Shown in pieces: positions 11,439 to 25,862 of a stretch of DNA of 64,000 nucleotides. Made by a program: the position numbers and the translations under genes. The DNA comes from Bettongia penicillata ogilbyi (lineage: Eukaryota; Chordata; Mammalia; Diprotodontia; Potoroidae), in NCBI GenBank assembly GCA_023548195.1, contig JAJHZJ010000419.1, forward strand, positions 1 to 64,000. The letters run 5' to 3'. How positions within the stretch are numbered: the first letter of the stretch is position 1; every line of letters starts with the position of its first letter. Under the pieces are notes generated by a model. That model ran no database searches, was not told the origin of the DNA, and saw only the letters and a program-made list of their open reading frames with translations.

Positions 11439-11990
11439 TACATGAGGAGATTACACCTGTAACTCTTGAGAACTGTATCTTTTTTAAGGCAGTTAGAAAG
11501 GGTATTCATAGATAGAAGATATGGGTACAAGTTGACTTTGGGAAAATAATATAAAAATAATTAAGGGGTGAAAATTGTACTCGGAGAAGAGCAAAGGGGG
11601 AAGCAGAATAAGGTAAATTACATGACATGACCAGACACAAAAGTTCTATCACAGTAGTGAGAAAGAAATTGAGGGCATGAGCAGTGTTTGAACCTTATTT
11701 CATTAGATTTTTCTCAAAGAGGGAGTAACATACACATTTAGTTAGGTTTAGAAATCTATCTTACCCTAAATGGAAGTAGGAGGGGAAAGGGGAAAGAAAA
11801 GTAAAGAATTGGGCATAAGGGAGGGCAGATTAAGGAATAGGATGATCAGAAGCAAAATACTGGTTAGGAGGGAAAGGATGAAAGAAGAGAGAAAATTATA
11901 AAATGGTGGCAAGAGTGGGGGGAATAGGATGAAGAAGAAGACACAGTAATCTGTGAATGGAAATGGAAATGGAAATGGAAATGTCATGTT
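11438..11990 (+). repeat. L1 region between ORF1 and ORF2
   Basis: Non-coding, A- and G-rich. It contains 'aatctatcttaccctaaatg' and 'agggagggcagattaaggaa', and ends in four GGAAAT units before ORF2. The first blocks resemble the 3' region of HAL1 copy 3 ('aacctatcttgccatataag', 'agggagggcatactgg' at 33805-33880). HAL1's 3' region may therefore derive from this L1 spacer. Confidence 0.6.
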
Positions 11991-14710
<2,720 letters not shown>

Positions 14711-15224
14711 GATATACTATTGAGCTATAAGAAATGATGAACAGGAAGATTTCAGAGAGGCCTGGAAAGACTTTTTATGAACTGATGCTGAGTGAAAGGA
14801 GCAGAACCAGGTGAACTTTTTACACAGCAACAACCTCAGTGTGTGAGGAAAATTTTCAGGTAAACAGTTCTTCATTGTAATGCAAGTACCTAAATAATTC
14901 CCGATGACAAAGGCAAAATGCCTTCCACATCCAGGGAAAGAACTATGAAATTCAATTGCAGAATGAAGCAGATTATTTTTCTTTGTGTTGTGTTGTGGTT
15001 TGTTTTATGATTCCTCCCATTCATTTTAATTCTTCTATGTAATGTGACTAAGGTGAAAATGTATTTAATAGGAATGTATGTGCAAAACCTATATAAAACT
15101 GTATGCTCTCTCAGGGAGGGAGGGAGGAGGTATGGGGAAGGGGGGGTAGGGAGGGGAAAAATCTAACATATATGGAACTGATTAGAACACTGAAAACAAG
15201 TGAAATAAAAAAATGATCATGTTA
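14711..15224 (+). repeat. L1 3' UTR and tail
   Basis: Continues from the end of ORF2 with 'gcctggaaagactttttatg', 'ctgatgctgagtgaaaggag' and 'cacatccagggaaagaacta'. A G-rich polypurine tract follows at 15110-15155 ('agggagggagggaggagg' and a GGGGGGG run), which is typical of L1 3' UTRs. It ends in an A-rich tail near 15205-15224. Confidence 0.8.
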
Positions 15225-15241
15225 TTAAAAACATTTTTCTC

Positions 15242-15650
15242 TTAAATGCAAATGCTTCAAGTTGTCTTATGCTCTATTTTAACTAAATTTTTTGGTTCTG
15301 TTAAATCAACTTTACTGCGGAATAAATTCATAAGTCAGGATGGAGGGCCAGCATGCACACTACTAAATCCCATGATAATTCTTGGATGTAAAAGTCTTTA
15401 CAACCAAGATTTTTCCTTATACATGGCAATATATGTTATATATTGATTTATGTCATGTGAATTGAATTGTGACATAAAATTGTCACTTCCTTCAATACAT
15501 TCCAGAAAGAAAACTCTAACTACCCCTTTTCAGCTTTGAAATAGTACTGTTGGGCCCAGATAATTATATTCACATTTTTATATGAAGTTGCTTAACTACC
15601 ATTCATAGCAAAGTACTTGATGAATTCCATTAGTGCAAAGACAGACAAAC
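15242..15650. other. Unique AT-rich DNA
   Basis: Nothing recognised. The short open frame at 15246-15446 shows no known motif. Confidence 0.5.
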
Positions 15651-15752
15651 TCTTTCTGTCGCTGTCTCTGTCTCTATCACTGTCTCTTTCTCTCTGTCTC
15701 TATCACTGTCTCCATCTCTGTCTCTCTCTCTGTCTCTGTCTCCATCTCTCTG

Positions 15753-15783
<31 letters not shown>

Positions 15784-15800
15784 GTCTCTCCCCCTTCCCC
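15651..15800. repeat. (CTGTCT)n/(TC)n polypyrimidine microsatellite
   Basis: Repeated CTGTCTCT, CCATCTCT and ATCACTGTCT words, all pyrimidine-rich on the plus strand. Open frames on both strands are Leu/Ser or Arg/Glu/Asp low-complexity artefacts. Confidence 0.95.
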
Positions 15801-16459
15801 CCTTCTCCCTTCTCTATCCATTTTAGAGATTATTTTACATACTCTTCAAGATATCATAGAAGGATTAATCTTACGTCGAATTCCATAGTGTTTCTATAAC
15901 TTGCATAACACTACTATCCCCCCATATGAATGTTACAAAAAGCAGAAGACATACAGCCATTTGCCAAAAGTTTTGCTTGTTCCAAGATATTATTAATCAG
16001 TGTTTTCCCAGTGATGCTTATTGCAAATTGAGAATTTTTTCCATTACTACATTTAATGAGATTCTATTATTATAATAGAAAGAAGAAAAAAAAAGCCCTG
16101 AATCCTGAAATCCCTTTGTTATCACATACTAATACATTCAGTGCTATTCCTGTTGCTTTTATTTGTTAAATTCTCTGGTTAATTCTAATGCAACTTATAA
16201 GTTCTTACTTTATTTGGGGAAACCTAAAAATTTATATGTTTATGTGTGAGCAAGCATATGTGTATGTATACACAGATGTATATCTATCTATGTGAGCGTG
16301 CACGCATACACATGCATATATACATTCCTACTTTTATATGGATACATTAGAGATATAAACTATAAGTATTTTTTAGATGTTTATCTTCTCTGTTACCATC
16401 ATTCAGAGAACCTAGGTTGATTTTGTTTTTTAATCTGCTTTCTTTTCCCTTGTTCCTAT
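15801..16459. other. Unique AT-rich DNA
   Basis: Nothing recognised beyond a short TA/CA tract at 16240-16330. Confidence 0.5.
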
Positions 16460-17060
16460 TAAATGGTGTGACAAAGGAAAAGTCCAAGAGACATTATTTC
16501 AGTGTAATTAATCAATTTATTAATTACGGCCAGCAAATGATTAATCAAATGAGACTAGTGGCACTTTTAGAAACCAAATATGATCCTTGGGGGCCACTGA
16601 GAATTTAAATAACTTTGAAAAAGTAGATGTTCCCCAAAGGCAGAAATCAGCTCTGATTGGTTAACAATTAATGAGTGAATGAATACTATAAGGAGAGGTG
16701 GGCTTATTCTAATGAAGGGCTACTTGTGTGACTTTGACTGTGTCACTATTGGACAACAAAGCTCATCTCCACCCAGGTTGTTCTGTCCTCTAGCACTCTA
16801 TACAAAAGGGATCTATCCTCTAATCATGTAGTTTAACCCTGAGTTGGAACACAAATAGATAAGATTGCCCTTACCCTTTAACCAGGGTAATTTAACTATG
16901 CTTTCCTAGTTGAGTGGAGTACTACCTAAGATTAAACTCAATTTTATCATCATCCTTGTCTTTCACAGACGCATTAACTTAGTAGAAAATTGGGAAATAG
17001 AAGGGAAAATAAGCCTAGATCCCCCAATATCTATAATCAGTTATTAATAATTAATTCTCT
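16460..17060 (-). repeat. Possible solo LTR
   Basis: On the minus strand there is a CCAAT-type box (taaccaatcagagc, near 16650-16663). About 130 bp downstream an AATAAA-type signal (taataaattg, near 16515) lies close to a presumed right edge. The span and the lack of coding fit an LTR, but I found no second copy and no TG...CA termini or target duplication. Confidence 0.3.
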
Positions 17061-17079
17061 CAAGGGCCTCTAGAGCATC

Positions 17080-17310
17080 TAAGGGGTAAAGTAAATATTT
17101 CATTGGTCCAAGAGTCAAGAAAAGCTGAGTTTAAATCCAAACTTAAGCTCTATGTCTCAGTGTTCCCAATTGTATAATGAGAATAGCCATAGTAGCCACT
17201 TCTCAAAATTGTCATGAGATCAAATGAGATTATATTCCTAAAGCACTTAACGTGGTGCCTTTCACACAGCAGTGCTTAGGAAGTGTTCTCTCTACAAAGT
17301 CACCGAACCT
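17080..17310 (+). repeat. MIR/CORE-SINE
   Basis: Contains a degenerate B box ('gagtttaaatcc'), 'tgagatcaaatgagattata' and the tail 'taaagcacttaacgtggtgc', then 'cagtgcttaggaag'. This is the standard order of MIR blocks. Confidence 0.75.
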
Positions 17311-17344
17311 TGGAGCTCACCAGAGAACTATCCTTAAGGGGAAC

Positions 17345-17495
17345 TTCTTTTTTGTTGTTGTTGGACCTTTCCTGAAATAGGACTAAGGACATCAGGAGGG
17401 TGATGTCTGACTTGCAAGTGAACGAGATTTAAGTGAGGGAGAGCCGCACCTCATTCTCTTCTCAAGAGTCATCAGAGCCCAGTGGCAAAACATAA
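17345..17495 (-). repeat. R-type repeat fragment (LINE-tail sequence)
   Basis: Reverse complement of the R repeat described at 34437-35370. Shared blocks are 'gatgtctgacttgcaagtg', 'aagtgagggagagccgcacc' and 'catcagagcccagtggcaa'. Only the 3' half of R is present. Confidence 0.55.
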
Positions 17496-17499
17496 ATCA

Positions 17500-18725
17500 A
17501 GATAACTGGCAATATCTAAGGAAGAACTTTATAAAATCTTGACAAAATGATAAAAAGTATTCTCAATGAGGAGTTGTAATATTAGCCTTTAGTCACATGA
17601 ACTGTCTAAGTTTGATCCCACTCTTTGCACAGATTCTGTATGTGGGAGAGTATGATCCTAGTCTTCAGGAATTCTTTGTATCATCTCTTCCTTCTACGTA
17701 CCACTTTTGTAAAGATCCATTTAATAAAAACAAAGTTAACTCTGACTGGCTAATTGATAAACAATAGGAGGTAATTCTGATGGAGGCTCATGGACAAAGT
17801 AAGAAAGGAACTACCCAACTCTCTAGCATTTGCACTACAACTCCCTGACTCCCCAGTCCTGTTCCAGGAGTCTGTATCTACCAGTATGATGGAGAATTAG
17901 AAAGTGAGGCAAGACAAGTTGCTACATTTTGGAAACTTATTAATGGAAAATAATGAGAAATAATGGGAAAATAGTGAAAGAAGAGATATAGAGAATAAAT
18001 CTTTTTTAGACTATTGGAAATAGTTAATGCAACCATACTTAAAATATTAGGGAAGCTGTATTTTTTTTATGAAATATATGAGAATAAATTGCATCTCTTT
18101 GAACAGAAATTACCAGGGAATAAGGCATTCACTAGAGAACCTTAATCCTTAGATACAGCATGTGTTAGAGAACAAGACCTGTTTTCAAGTCCTACCTCTA
18201 TCACATAATTATTGTGTCACTAGGTAAATCTCAAACTCTCTGCAATTCTATTAAGACTCAAATTTCACAGGAAATGCTATCCTACATCGGTAGATCAAGT
18301 TTCCTGTCCTGCAAGTTCTCAAAAAGTTCGGTCCTTATCCCCAGGGCTCATTCAATAAAAATAATTTTAAAAAATCCAAGAATAAATTTTATGAGATGGA
18401 AATAAAGGTAATGATAATTACATGTACAATTGAAGCCATCATCTGAAGAACTTTGATAAAGTTAATTTTATCTGAGGGCCAAGAAAGAAAATTGAAATTT
18501 CATACTGGATTTTGGAGTTTTATCTTAACCCTGAATTCTCCATCCTGATGAACAATTCAGTGATCAAAGGGGAAATTAATCTGGGGTTCTATGAACATGT
18601 GCTAATTCATGCAAGTATCTATATGTAAACACAATACATATATGTACACACTGGCATCTGGACACATATTTTATTTAGAAACATACATATTGTGCAATTA
18701 TATTTCAAAACAAATTGTTCCTCTG
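17500..18725. other. Unique AT-rich DNA
   Basis: No recognised repeat or gene. 17690-17900 has an LTR-like look, but there is no second copy to test it against. Confidence 0.45.
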
Positions 18726-18742
18726 TAATCTTTTTATTTTTA
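18726..18742. repeat. Target-site duplication, left copy
   Basis: TAATCTTTTTATTTTTA matches TAATCTTTGTATTTTTA at 21766-21782 with one mismatch. This defines the HAL1 copy 2 insertion. Confidence 0.85.
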
Positions 18743-19554
18743 TATATAATTTATTTGTTTTCAGTTTTCAACATTCACTTCCACAAGATTTTGAATTCCA
18801 AATTTTCTCCCTATCTCTCCCCTCCTCCTATCGCAGAACGGGGTGCATTCCAGAAATCTCTTTCCCCAATGAGCCCTCCTTTTTATCAACCCCCTTCTCT
18901 CTTCTCCCTCTCCTCTTCTTTTCTGTAGGACAAAAGAGATTTCTATACCCCGTTGCCTGTACAACTTATCTCCCAGCTGCCTGTAAAAGCAATTTTATCA
19001 TTCATTTTTAAAGCTTTGAGTTCCACATTTACCACCCTCCCCACACAGTCTCATTGAGAAAGTAAACAATTTAATATAGGTTATCCATATGTAATCATGC
19101 AAAACACTTCCATAACAGTCCTGTTGTGAAAGACTAACTCTATTTCCCTGTGTCCTTTCCTGCCTTTCATTTATTCTATTCTCTGCTTTTACCTGATCCC
19201 CCACAATAAGGCTTTCTTCTTACTACCTCTTCCACCAATCTACCTTCCCCTCTATTATCCTCCTTCTCCTATCTCCTTCCCCCCTGCCTTCCCGAAGGCT
19301 AAGAGAGATTTCATTATGTAATTAAATGTGTGCTATTCCCTCTTTAAGCCAAAGGCAATGAGAATATGGCTCACTATTCCCTCTCACCTCCCTTCTCTTT
19401 CCCTCCATTGTAAAAGCTCTTTCTTCCCTCTTGTATATGAGATGATATACTATATTCTACCTTTCACTTTCACTTTCTTCCAGTGCATTCCAATCAACTC
19501 TTAATTTTATTTTCCAGGCATCCTCCCTTCATGTTCAGTTCACTCTGTGCCCTC

Positions 19555-19860
19555 TGTATACATATATACATACACAAATTCATAATATACATAGATACAC
19601 ACATACTTACCCATATATAATACTCAAACATGCATATATGTACATACACAAACATATATACATATGTACATACATATGCATATGTGTGTGCAAATATACA
19701 TAGATGTACATGTGCATATATACTTAGATGTATGTATACATAGATATTATGCATGTATATATATACACACATACACATAGATGTACATGTGCATATATAC
19801 TTAGATATATGTATACATACATATTATGTATGTATGTGTATATATAATATGTGTATTCCT
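19555..19860. repeat. (CATA/TATG)n microsatellite in HAL1 3' region
   Basis: Long imperfect catata, atgtac and gcatat words. The equivalent position in the other HAL1 copies carries TG- or CA-rich tracts. Confidence 0.9.
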
Positions 19861-19988
19861 TCCAACTACCCTAAAACAGAGAAAAGTCTCATGAGTTACA
19901 CACATCTTTTCACATAAGAATGTAAGCAATTCAACTTTAATGAGTGCCTTATGGCTTCTCTTTACCGTTTGCCATTTCATGTTTCTCT

Positions 19989-21076
19989 TGATTCTTGTGT
20001 TTGAAAGTGAAATATTCTATTCAGCTCTTGTCCTTTCAGTAAGAATGCTTAGAAGTCTTCTATTTCATTGAATATCCATTTTTCCCTTAAAGTATTATAC
20101 TCAGTTTTGTTGGATATGTGATTCTTGGTTTTAATACTAGCTCCTTTGACTTGCAGAAAATCATGTTCCAAGTCCTCCAGTCTCTTAGTGTAGAAGCTGT
20201 TAAATCCTGTGTTATCCTGACTATGTTTCCACAATACTTGAATTGTTTCCTTCTGGCTGCTTGTAATATTTTCTTTTCTACCTGGGAACTCTGGAATTTC
20301 GTGACAATATGGCTAGGAGTTTTCCTTTTGGGGTCTCTTCCTGGAGGTGATCTGGTGGATTCTTTCCATTTCTATTTAACCTTCTGTTTCTACAATATCG
20401 GGGCAGTTTTCTTGAGAATTTATTGAAAGATGATGTCTAGACTCATTTTTTGGTTATGTTTTTCAGGTAGACTTGTAATTTTTAAATTATCTCTCCTGGA
20501 TCTATTTTCCCAGGTCAGTTGTTTTTCCAATGAGATATTTCACACTCTATTCTATTTTTTCATTCTTTTGGTTTTGTTTTGTAATTTCTTGATTTTCATA
20601 AAGTTATTAGCTTCCATTTGCTCTATTCTAATTTTTAAGAAATAATTGTCTTCAGTGATCTTTCAGACCTCCTTTTTCATTTGGATAATTCTATTTTTAA
20701 GGCATTCTTCTTTTCGTTGGCTTTTTGAACCTCTTTTGCTATTTGGGTTAATCTATTTTTAAATATTTTACTGTATTATGCCTTTTTTGGGTGTCCTTTA
20801 GCAGTCTGTGGACTCTTTTTTCATGACTTTCTTGCATAACTCTCATTTCTCTTCCCAATTTTTCCTCTGCTTCTCTTAATTGATTTTCAAAATCCAAGAC
20901 CATTTCATATTTTTCTTGCTGCATTTGTATGTAGGAGTCTTGACCTTTCTGTTTTTCTCCAGTTGTATGCCATGTGCTTCCTTCGATTATATGCTTAATC
21001 TTCTTCATTCTAAGAAAATACCTTTTCACCAAGACAGTAACCTTCTACAGTATTATTTTTCCCTCTTTTTGCTCAC
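19989..21076 (-). pseudogene. HAL1 ORF1 relic (copy 2)
   Basis: The coiled-coil piece is readable at 21032-20748, with FENQLREAEEKLGREMRVMQE matching EKLGREMREMQE of copy 4. The RRM and C-terminal pieces are seen around 20660-20049, including 'NTGFNSFYTKRLEDLEHD', which reads through in a shifted frame. The start codon position carries a mutated ATG (cac on the plus strand at 21074-21076). Several frameshifts. Confidence 0.72.
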
Positions 21077-21765
21077 TTTTCCCAGCCAAATACTTGACTT
21101 TCAAACTCTTCATTAAGTTGAGAGTCTACGCTCCCATGTTTCAGAGATTTTGTGCAGCTCTTTTCAAAGATATCTCTTGGAGCTGCAATTTCTCAGTTCC
21201 TCCAAAGTGATATGATCAAAGGAGAAGTGTTTGTTCCTCTCTGGGACTGCACTCTGGTCTGTGAGCCACCACAAATGCTCATGCCTGTCCCCAGGACTGC
21301 AATCCAGATCAGCAGCTAGGTTCCCACACCATCTGTAGGCCAAGAGCTCCAGAAGTTGCTACCACTGCAGCAGTGGATACCACTATCCTGTGACTGGGGC
21401 TGGAGCGAGACCACATTCCTCTCTCACTGATGTGAAAAAACTTTTCTACTGACTTTTGAAGCTTTCTTTGACATATGTTGGTAGAAAAACTTGAAAATCT
21501 CTATATCTGCCTGTGATGCAGCATCCTGCTATTGGGGAAGCCCAGATTAGGCTCAACTGCAATTTGCTCTGAGTCTGGTGCAATAGACCCTTACTGTTAG
21601 CAGCCCTCCAGATAGACTTAGACTGGAAATAATTTTCACTCTGGCATTTTATGGCTTCTGTGATCTAGAATTTGTTTAGCGTCATTTTTATGGGTATTTT
21701 GAGGGGTTTAGGGTGAGAGCTCAGGTAGGTCTCTGCTTCTACTTGGCCATCTTAGCTCTACCCCC

Positions 21766-21782
21766 TAATCTTTGTATTTTTA
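21766..21782. repeat. Target-site duplication, right copy
   Basis: Partner of 18726-18742, one mismatch in 17 bases. Confidence 0.85.
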
Positions 21783-21964
21783 AATCTCTATGTTTTGCTT
21801 TGCTTTGTTTTGTTTTGTTTTGTTTTTCAGATTAGAAGCCTATAGGCTTTACCAGATAGCCAGGGTCCATTACAAAGACCATTTGTCTTTATCAGTCAAG
21901 TAAGGTTAAGAACATATGTTCTAGTAGCATTTTGATTGTATAAAATTACTACTGAACAACTTAA

Positions 21965-22060
21965 AGACACACACACATATACATATATAAACATGTACAT
22001 ATATATGTGTGTGTGTGCATATATGTATATATGTATGTGGAAACAGAGAGAGAGGAGAGA
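21965..22060. repeat. CA/TA microsatellite followed by AG-rich tract
   Basis: acacacacat, then atatac and gtgtgtgtg words, then agagagagaggagagag. Confidence 0.9.
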
Positions 22061-22849
22061 GTTATATATGCTTCCTCACACAGTTGTATGAATTCTTAGT
22101 AAATGAAAAGCAAGAGAAAATGAGACATTTGCTAGACATTAATTAACTGCAATTAAATGATTCATCACAATCACTGTTCTAATTTATTACTATCATGTTG
22201 ATCTATCACTTGTGTTACATAAAAGAATCTAAATATGCCAATTCATTTGGGATTAACTCTAATGTTATCTTATCCAAGATTCACAACAAATTAGAGCCGA
22301 CTATATAGATTTGCTCATAAGTATGAACTGCATGCAAACAGATCTGGAACACATGCTTTTACATTGCATCTTTACTTAATTATATCAATTTGCCCCAAGC
22401 ATTTTGCTGTGAAAAGTAACTGAAAATAATGTCATATGTCTTATTTTCATAAAATATGTATCTTTTAGTAAATCTTTGTATTTCCACAATTCCTCACGTG
22501 GACTTCTTTATTTAATCATAATCCAATCTGGAAGCATCTTTAAGTTAGTTTACTTTTGTCAATGTTTTTGCTTTGTTATTATCACTTTGTAAAACTAACC
22601 TTCCAATTACCAAAATGAATAATTAATTAATTATTGTTTTCCATTAAATTGAATCTTCATTTTCTTCTGGGCTAACATTTGGTTCCAATGGCCTTGCACA
22701 GAATGAAAGACATGCACAGTGTCTATAAAAGGTTTTGGCACTGACATGTGAGCCTGAGCAGATCCTAAAAACTCAGAAAGCTCTCAAATACAGTACAGTG
22801 ATGGGTAGTGTGTCTAAAGTCTGAGGGTGAATCTAGCCAATTTTAGAAG
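22061..22849. other. Unique AT-rich DNA
   Basis: Nothing recognised on either strand. Confidence 0.45.
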
Positions 22850-22859
22850 AATAAACTTG

Positions 22860-23115
22860 AAAGTGATTTCAGAGACTATCTAACCAACCCTCTCATTTAA
22901 CACACATGCACACACACACACAAAATGAGACCCATGAAATTTTAAGTTATGTATTATATTAAAATAACCTTGAATTATTAAAGTTTTTACAAAATAGTAG
23001 TTACCATCATAATCCAGAATAAGTCACACAGAGAGTAATTATCAAAGGCAGAATTTGAACTCCAGATTTCTTTGACGACAGAACGAGCATTTTCTGTGCT
23101 ACACTGACTTCGTAA
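22860..23115 (-). repeat. MIR/CORE-SINE, diverged, interrupted by a CA tract
   Basis: Reverse-strand MIR layout: 'tttcagagactatctaacc' at the tail side, then 'gcagaatttgaactccagat' (the B box in reverse) and 'ctgtgctacactgact' at the tRNA-head side. A short CA repeat (22900-22922) lies inside. Confidence 0.6.
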
Positions 23116-23268
23116 CATGGTTTTACTATATTTCCTCATATATAAATGGATGGATGAATTAATTTTATGAACAGCATTTTAAGTCAGTAGTCCCCTATAC
23201 ATATAGCATGAATTTACTCAGGCAAAAATTAGGAGTAAGCAGTTAAATGTTGGCTAGACACTATCAGC

Positions 23269-23272
<4 letters not shown>

Positions 23273-23300
<28 letters not shown>
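23273..23300. repeat. Poly(A) run
   Basis: An uninterrupted A run of about 25 bases. I could not identify an upstream retroelement body for it. Confidence 0.95.
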
Positions 23301-23959
23301 CCTCCAATAATGCTGATGCTCATATCAAATTTGTACCATGAAGTCTTTCATTTATATTGTATATGACATTACCATTTGAGAAATGTCAGCATTTAATTCC
23401 ACCTTGACATGAAGTCATTATAATGTTAACATTTTATCAAAGAACAAATTACTATAGAAGGGAAACATTTTAGTATGATGATGTAGAGCAAAATGAATTG
23501 CTTGGTAGTTATTAGATTTGCAAGGCAACTCTAGAAGTATTTATGATAGCATATGCATGACTTTGCAGTTGCATAAACCAAGTAATATTTACTGTCATAC
23601 TTTGACACATCTACTTTTATCAGCCCACAGCACATCATGGTTAGACATATGTGTGAGAAGTGACATATTAGAAACATCTTAACACATTTTCCCAGAAAGA
23701 ATGAGGGTTCCCATGGATGAAAACTTTCCTTCCTTTCCATGCAGCAGTGAAAAATGATTACAGATTACAGAAAGCATGTAACTTATTTCCATTTTACATG
23801 CAGATATAGAGATATATCCTAAGATTCGCATTTTTGAAAGTTAGGTTTCTTTCCAATTATCTTTACTTTTGTGTTAAATTTATACTGCTAAATTAATTTG
23901 GAAATTTCCCTATTCTTGATATAAATAATTTGAAATGGATGGTATATTTCTCAAATGAC

Positions 23960-24515
23960 TTTTTAAATTAGATATTTTTTTCAATTATCAAGTATTTCCT
24001 TTCCCTCCCCTCCACAAACCTCCACTGAAAGATACAAAACCCCTTATAACAAATATGCATAATCATGTAAAATAGAGTCCTATATTGACTACATACAAAA
24101 CAATATGACTCAATATATCACCTCTTTGTCAGGAAGTGGGTATCACTCTTGATCATGAGTCCTTTGAAATCATGATTTATCCTTTAATTGATAAGTGTTG
24201 AAAAAATTCAAAATTGTTAATTCTTACATTGTTGTTATAATGTAAATTATTTTCCTAGATCTTCTCATTCTTTCACATAATCCAAGGAGATATTTGTAAT
24301 GCATATGACACAGGTATGGCTCATTGTAATTACTATAATATTGCCTATCAATATTTATTTTGCATCAGTTATACAATTTTCTCTGAATCCTCACTCATCA
24401 TTTCTTTCAGAATGGTAGCATTCCATTACATTAATATGTCACAACACTGTTCAGCATTTCCCTAAATTTCCCCAATGTACTCTTTATTTTTAGTTCTTTG
24501 TTGGTATAAACTGAG
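23960..24515 (-). mobile_element. Old L1 3' end
   Basis: On the plus strand 24445-24505 reads 'caacactgttcagcatttcc', then 'agttctttgttggtataaac'. This is the reverse complement of the ORF2 C-terminal coding region seen at 14640-14700 (the GCPSIGESLNKL and AALFVVAKN blocks). The lower coordinates would be its 3' UTR. 5' truncated, ending next to a TA repeat. Confidence 0.6.
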
Positions 24516-24517
24516 CT

Positions 24518-24518
24518 G

Positions 24519-24551
<33 letters not shown>

Positions 24552-24605
24552 TGCATATATATGCATATATGTATATATATGTATGTACATATAATATATA
24601 TATTT
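24518..24605. repeat. (TA)n/(TATG)n microsatellite
   Basis: A long atatat run grading into atgcatatat words. Confidence 0.95.
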
Positions 24606-24711
24606 TTTTACATAGATGAACTTTTTTCTTTTACTTTGACTTCTCCTTTGACTTCCCTGTATCTCCACATATGTTTCAGTAATTCTCTCTCTTTTTCTCT
24701 GTCTTGATCTC

Positions 24712-24768
24712 TTTGTGTGTATGTGTGTGTGTGTGTGTGTGTCTGTGTGTCTGTGTGTCTGTGTATTT
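24712..24768. repeat. (GT)n microsatellite
   Basis: tgtgtgtgtatg, then a perfect GT run and three CTGTGTGT units. Confidence 0.95.
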
Positions 24769-24794
24769 GTAATGAACTGATATGCCTTGGGCAT

Positions 24795-25385
24795 TCAAAG
24801 ACAAAATGAAAAATGGTTTCTCCTCTTAAGGAGAATCAGTTGTGAAACCCATTAACTTGCCAGAAACAAAACCATTGTGTAAAGCAATACCAGAGAATAG
24901 CGTTGTGTGTGCTGGCATTTTTCTGAAATCTGAATGAATTGTAGACTCTGTAGGAGGCTGGCTGTAGATCCTTCATGTAAGCGGTAGATTTTTGGTTGTT
25001 ATTATTGTTTTTTTGATGTTTTTTATAAAGTTGTTTTAGATCAATGGCTTTATGAAAATACCCACAATCTTTTATGAAGACCTGAGGGAATAAGTTAAAT
25101 ACAAAATCAATCAGCTTCAAACTCTAGCAAAAAGTGGGGGCGCAATATTCAGGGTCATGGAAAACCACTAGAGGTCCATTAAATTATTCTTTTTTTTTTC
25201 CTGGGGCTGCACAATCTAGGCCCTGTTGGTACAGATCTTATTTCAATTATTTGTGGTCATCATAAGCAAAACCACTTACAAGAATGTATATTCATCTTCC
25301 TTCATGTTTAAGATAGCAAATCAATGCATATTTACTATTGATGGTAAATTTAAAATATAATATTCATATATGTTAACTACTTCAT
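24795..25385. other. Unique DNA
   Basis: No recognised feature. The minus-strand open frame at 24836-25120 has a low-complexity KKHQKNNNNNQKS stretch and no known domain. Confidence 0.45.
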
Positions 25386-25391
25386 ATGTGA

Positions 25392-25562
25392 ATATCATAG
25401 AATCACAGAATTACAAAACTGGAAGGGAATCAATAGGTCGTTGAACCCAGTTCCTACCAAACCTTTTCAGTTTGTTCTACAACTTCTGTTTTGCATCCTC
25501 AGAGATTAGCACAGTGCCTGGCACATAGTAGGGGCTTAATAAATACTTATTGACTATTTATT
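25392..25562 (+). repeat. Old SINE/L2-type repeat
   Basis: Begins with 'tcatagaatcacagaattac' and ends with 'cacagtgcctggcacatagt', 'aggggcttaataaatactta'. The latter is the classic MIR/L2 tail block. Confidence 0.65.
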
Positions 25563-25687
25563 GACAGTAAGAATGGGTGTGATAGAGGAAAGTCTAATTA
25601 GCCTTGAAGAGCCCATTGTTAAATTTTCAGCTGGAGCCCAGAGCAACAACAATCTGGACAAAGTTTCTTTCTTTGTTGGTTGTCTAG

Positions 25688-25862
25688 AGTAGAGGAGTCA
25701 AATATGCAGTCCAAAGCAGATTAAAATGCAATTGGGAAATATTGCATGAAATAAATAAAAATGCAATAAAGCAGACATTTTAAAACTGTCAATATGTGGC
25801 CTTAAAGGATCCTTCTGTATGGCTTAGTAGGCTTCATATCTATTTTAATTTGACACTGGAGG
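25688..25862. mobile_element. Candidate short hAT-like DNA transposon remnant
   Basis: The left end reads 'gaggagtcaaatatgcag' and the reverse complement of the right end reads 'ccagtgtcaaattaaaa'. Both carry a (C)AG-(G/T)GTCAAA-type terminus. The interior 'gcagattaaaatgcaattgg' with 'gaaataaataaaaatgcaat', and 'caatatgtggccttaaagga', fits the 'gtggcccac' style of mammalian hAT MITEs. I could not define an 8-bp target duplication. Confidence 0.4.

Larger units (their letters stand above)
18743..21765 (-). mobile_element. HAL1-like LINE copy 2, full length
   Basis: About 3.0 kb bounded by a 17-bp target-site duplication. On the minus strand the 5' terminus reads 'gggggtagagctaagatggc', then a 5' UTR of about 0.69 kb, an ORF1 relic at about 21076-19989, and 1.2 kb of 3' region. 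The two ends and the duplication show that the family's full unit is 5' UTR-ORF1-3' UTR with no ORF2. L1 machinery must have moved it in trans. The ORF is broken. Confidence 0.88.

Noticed and set aside
15617..15899. Leu/Ser/Cys-rich and Arg/Glu/Asp-rich ORFs
   Set aside because: Low-complexity translation of the CTGTCT repeat.
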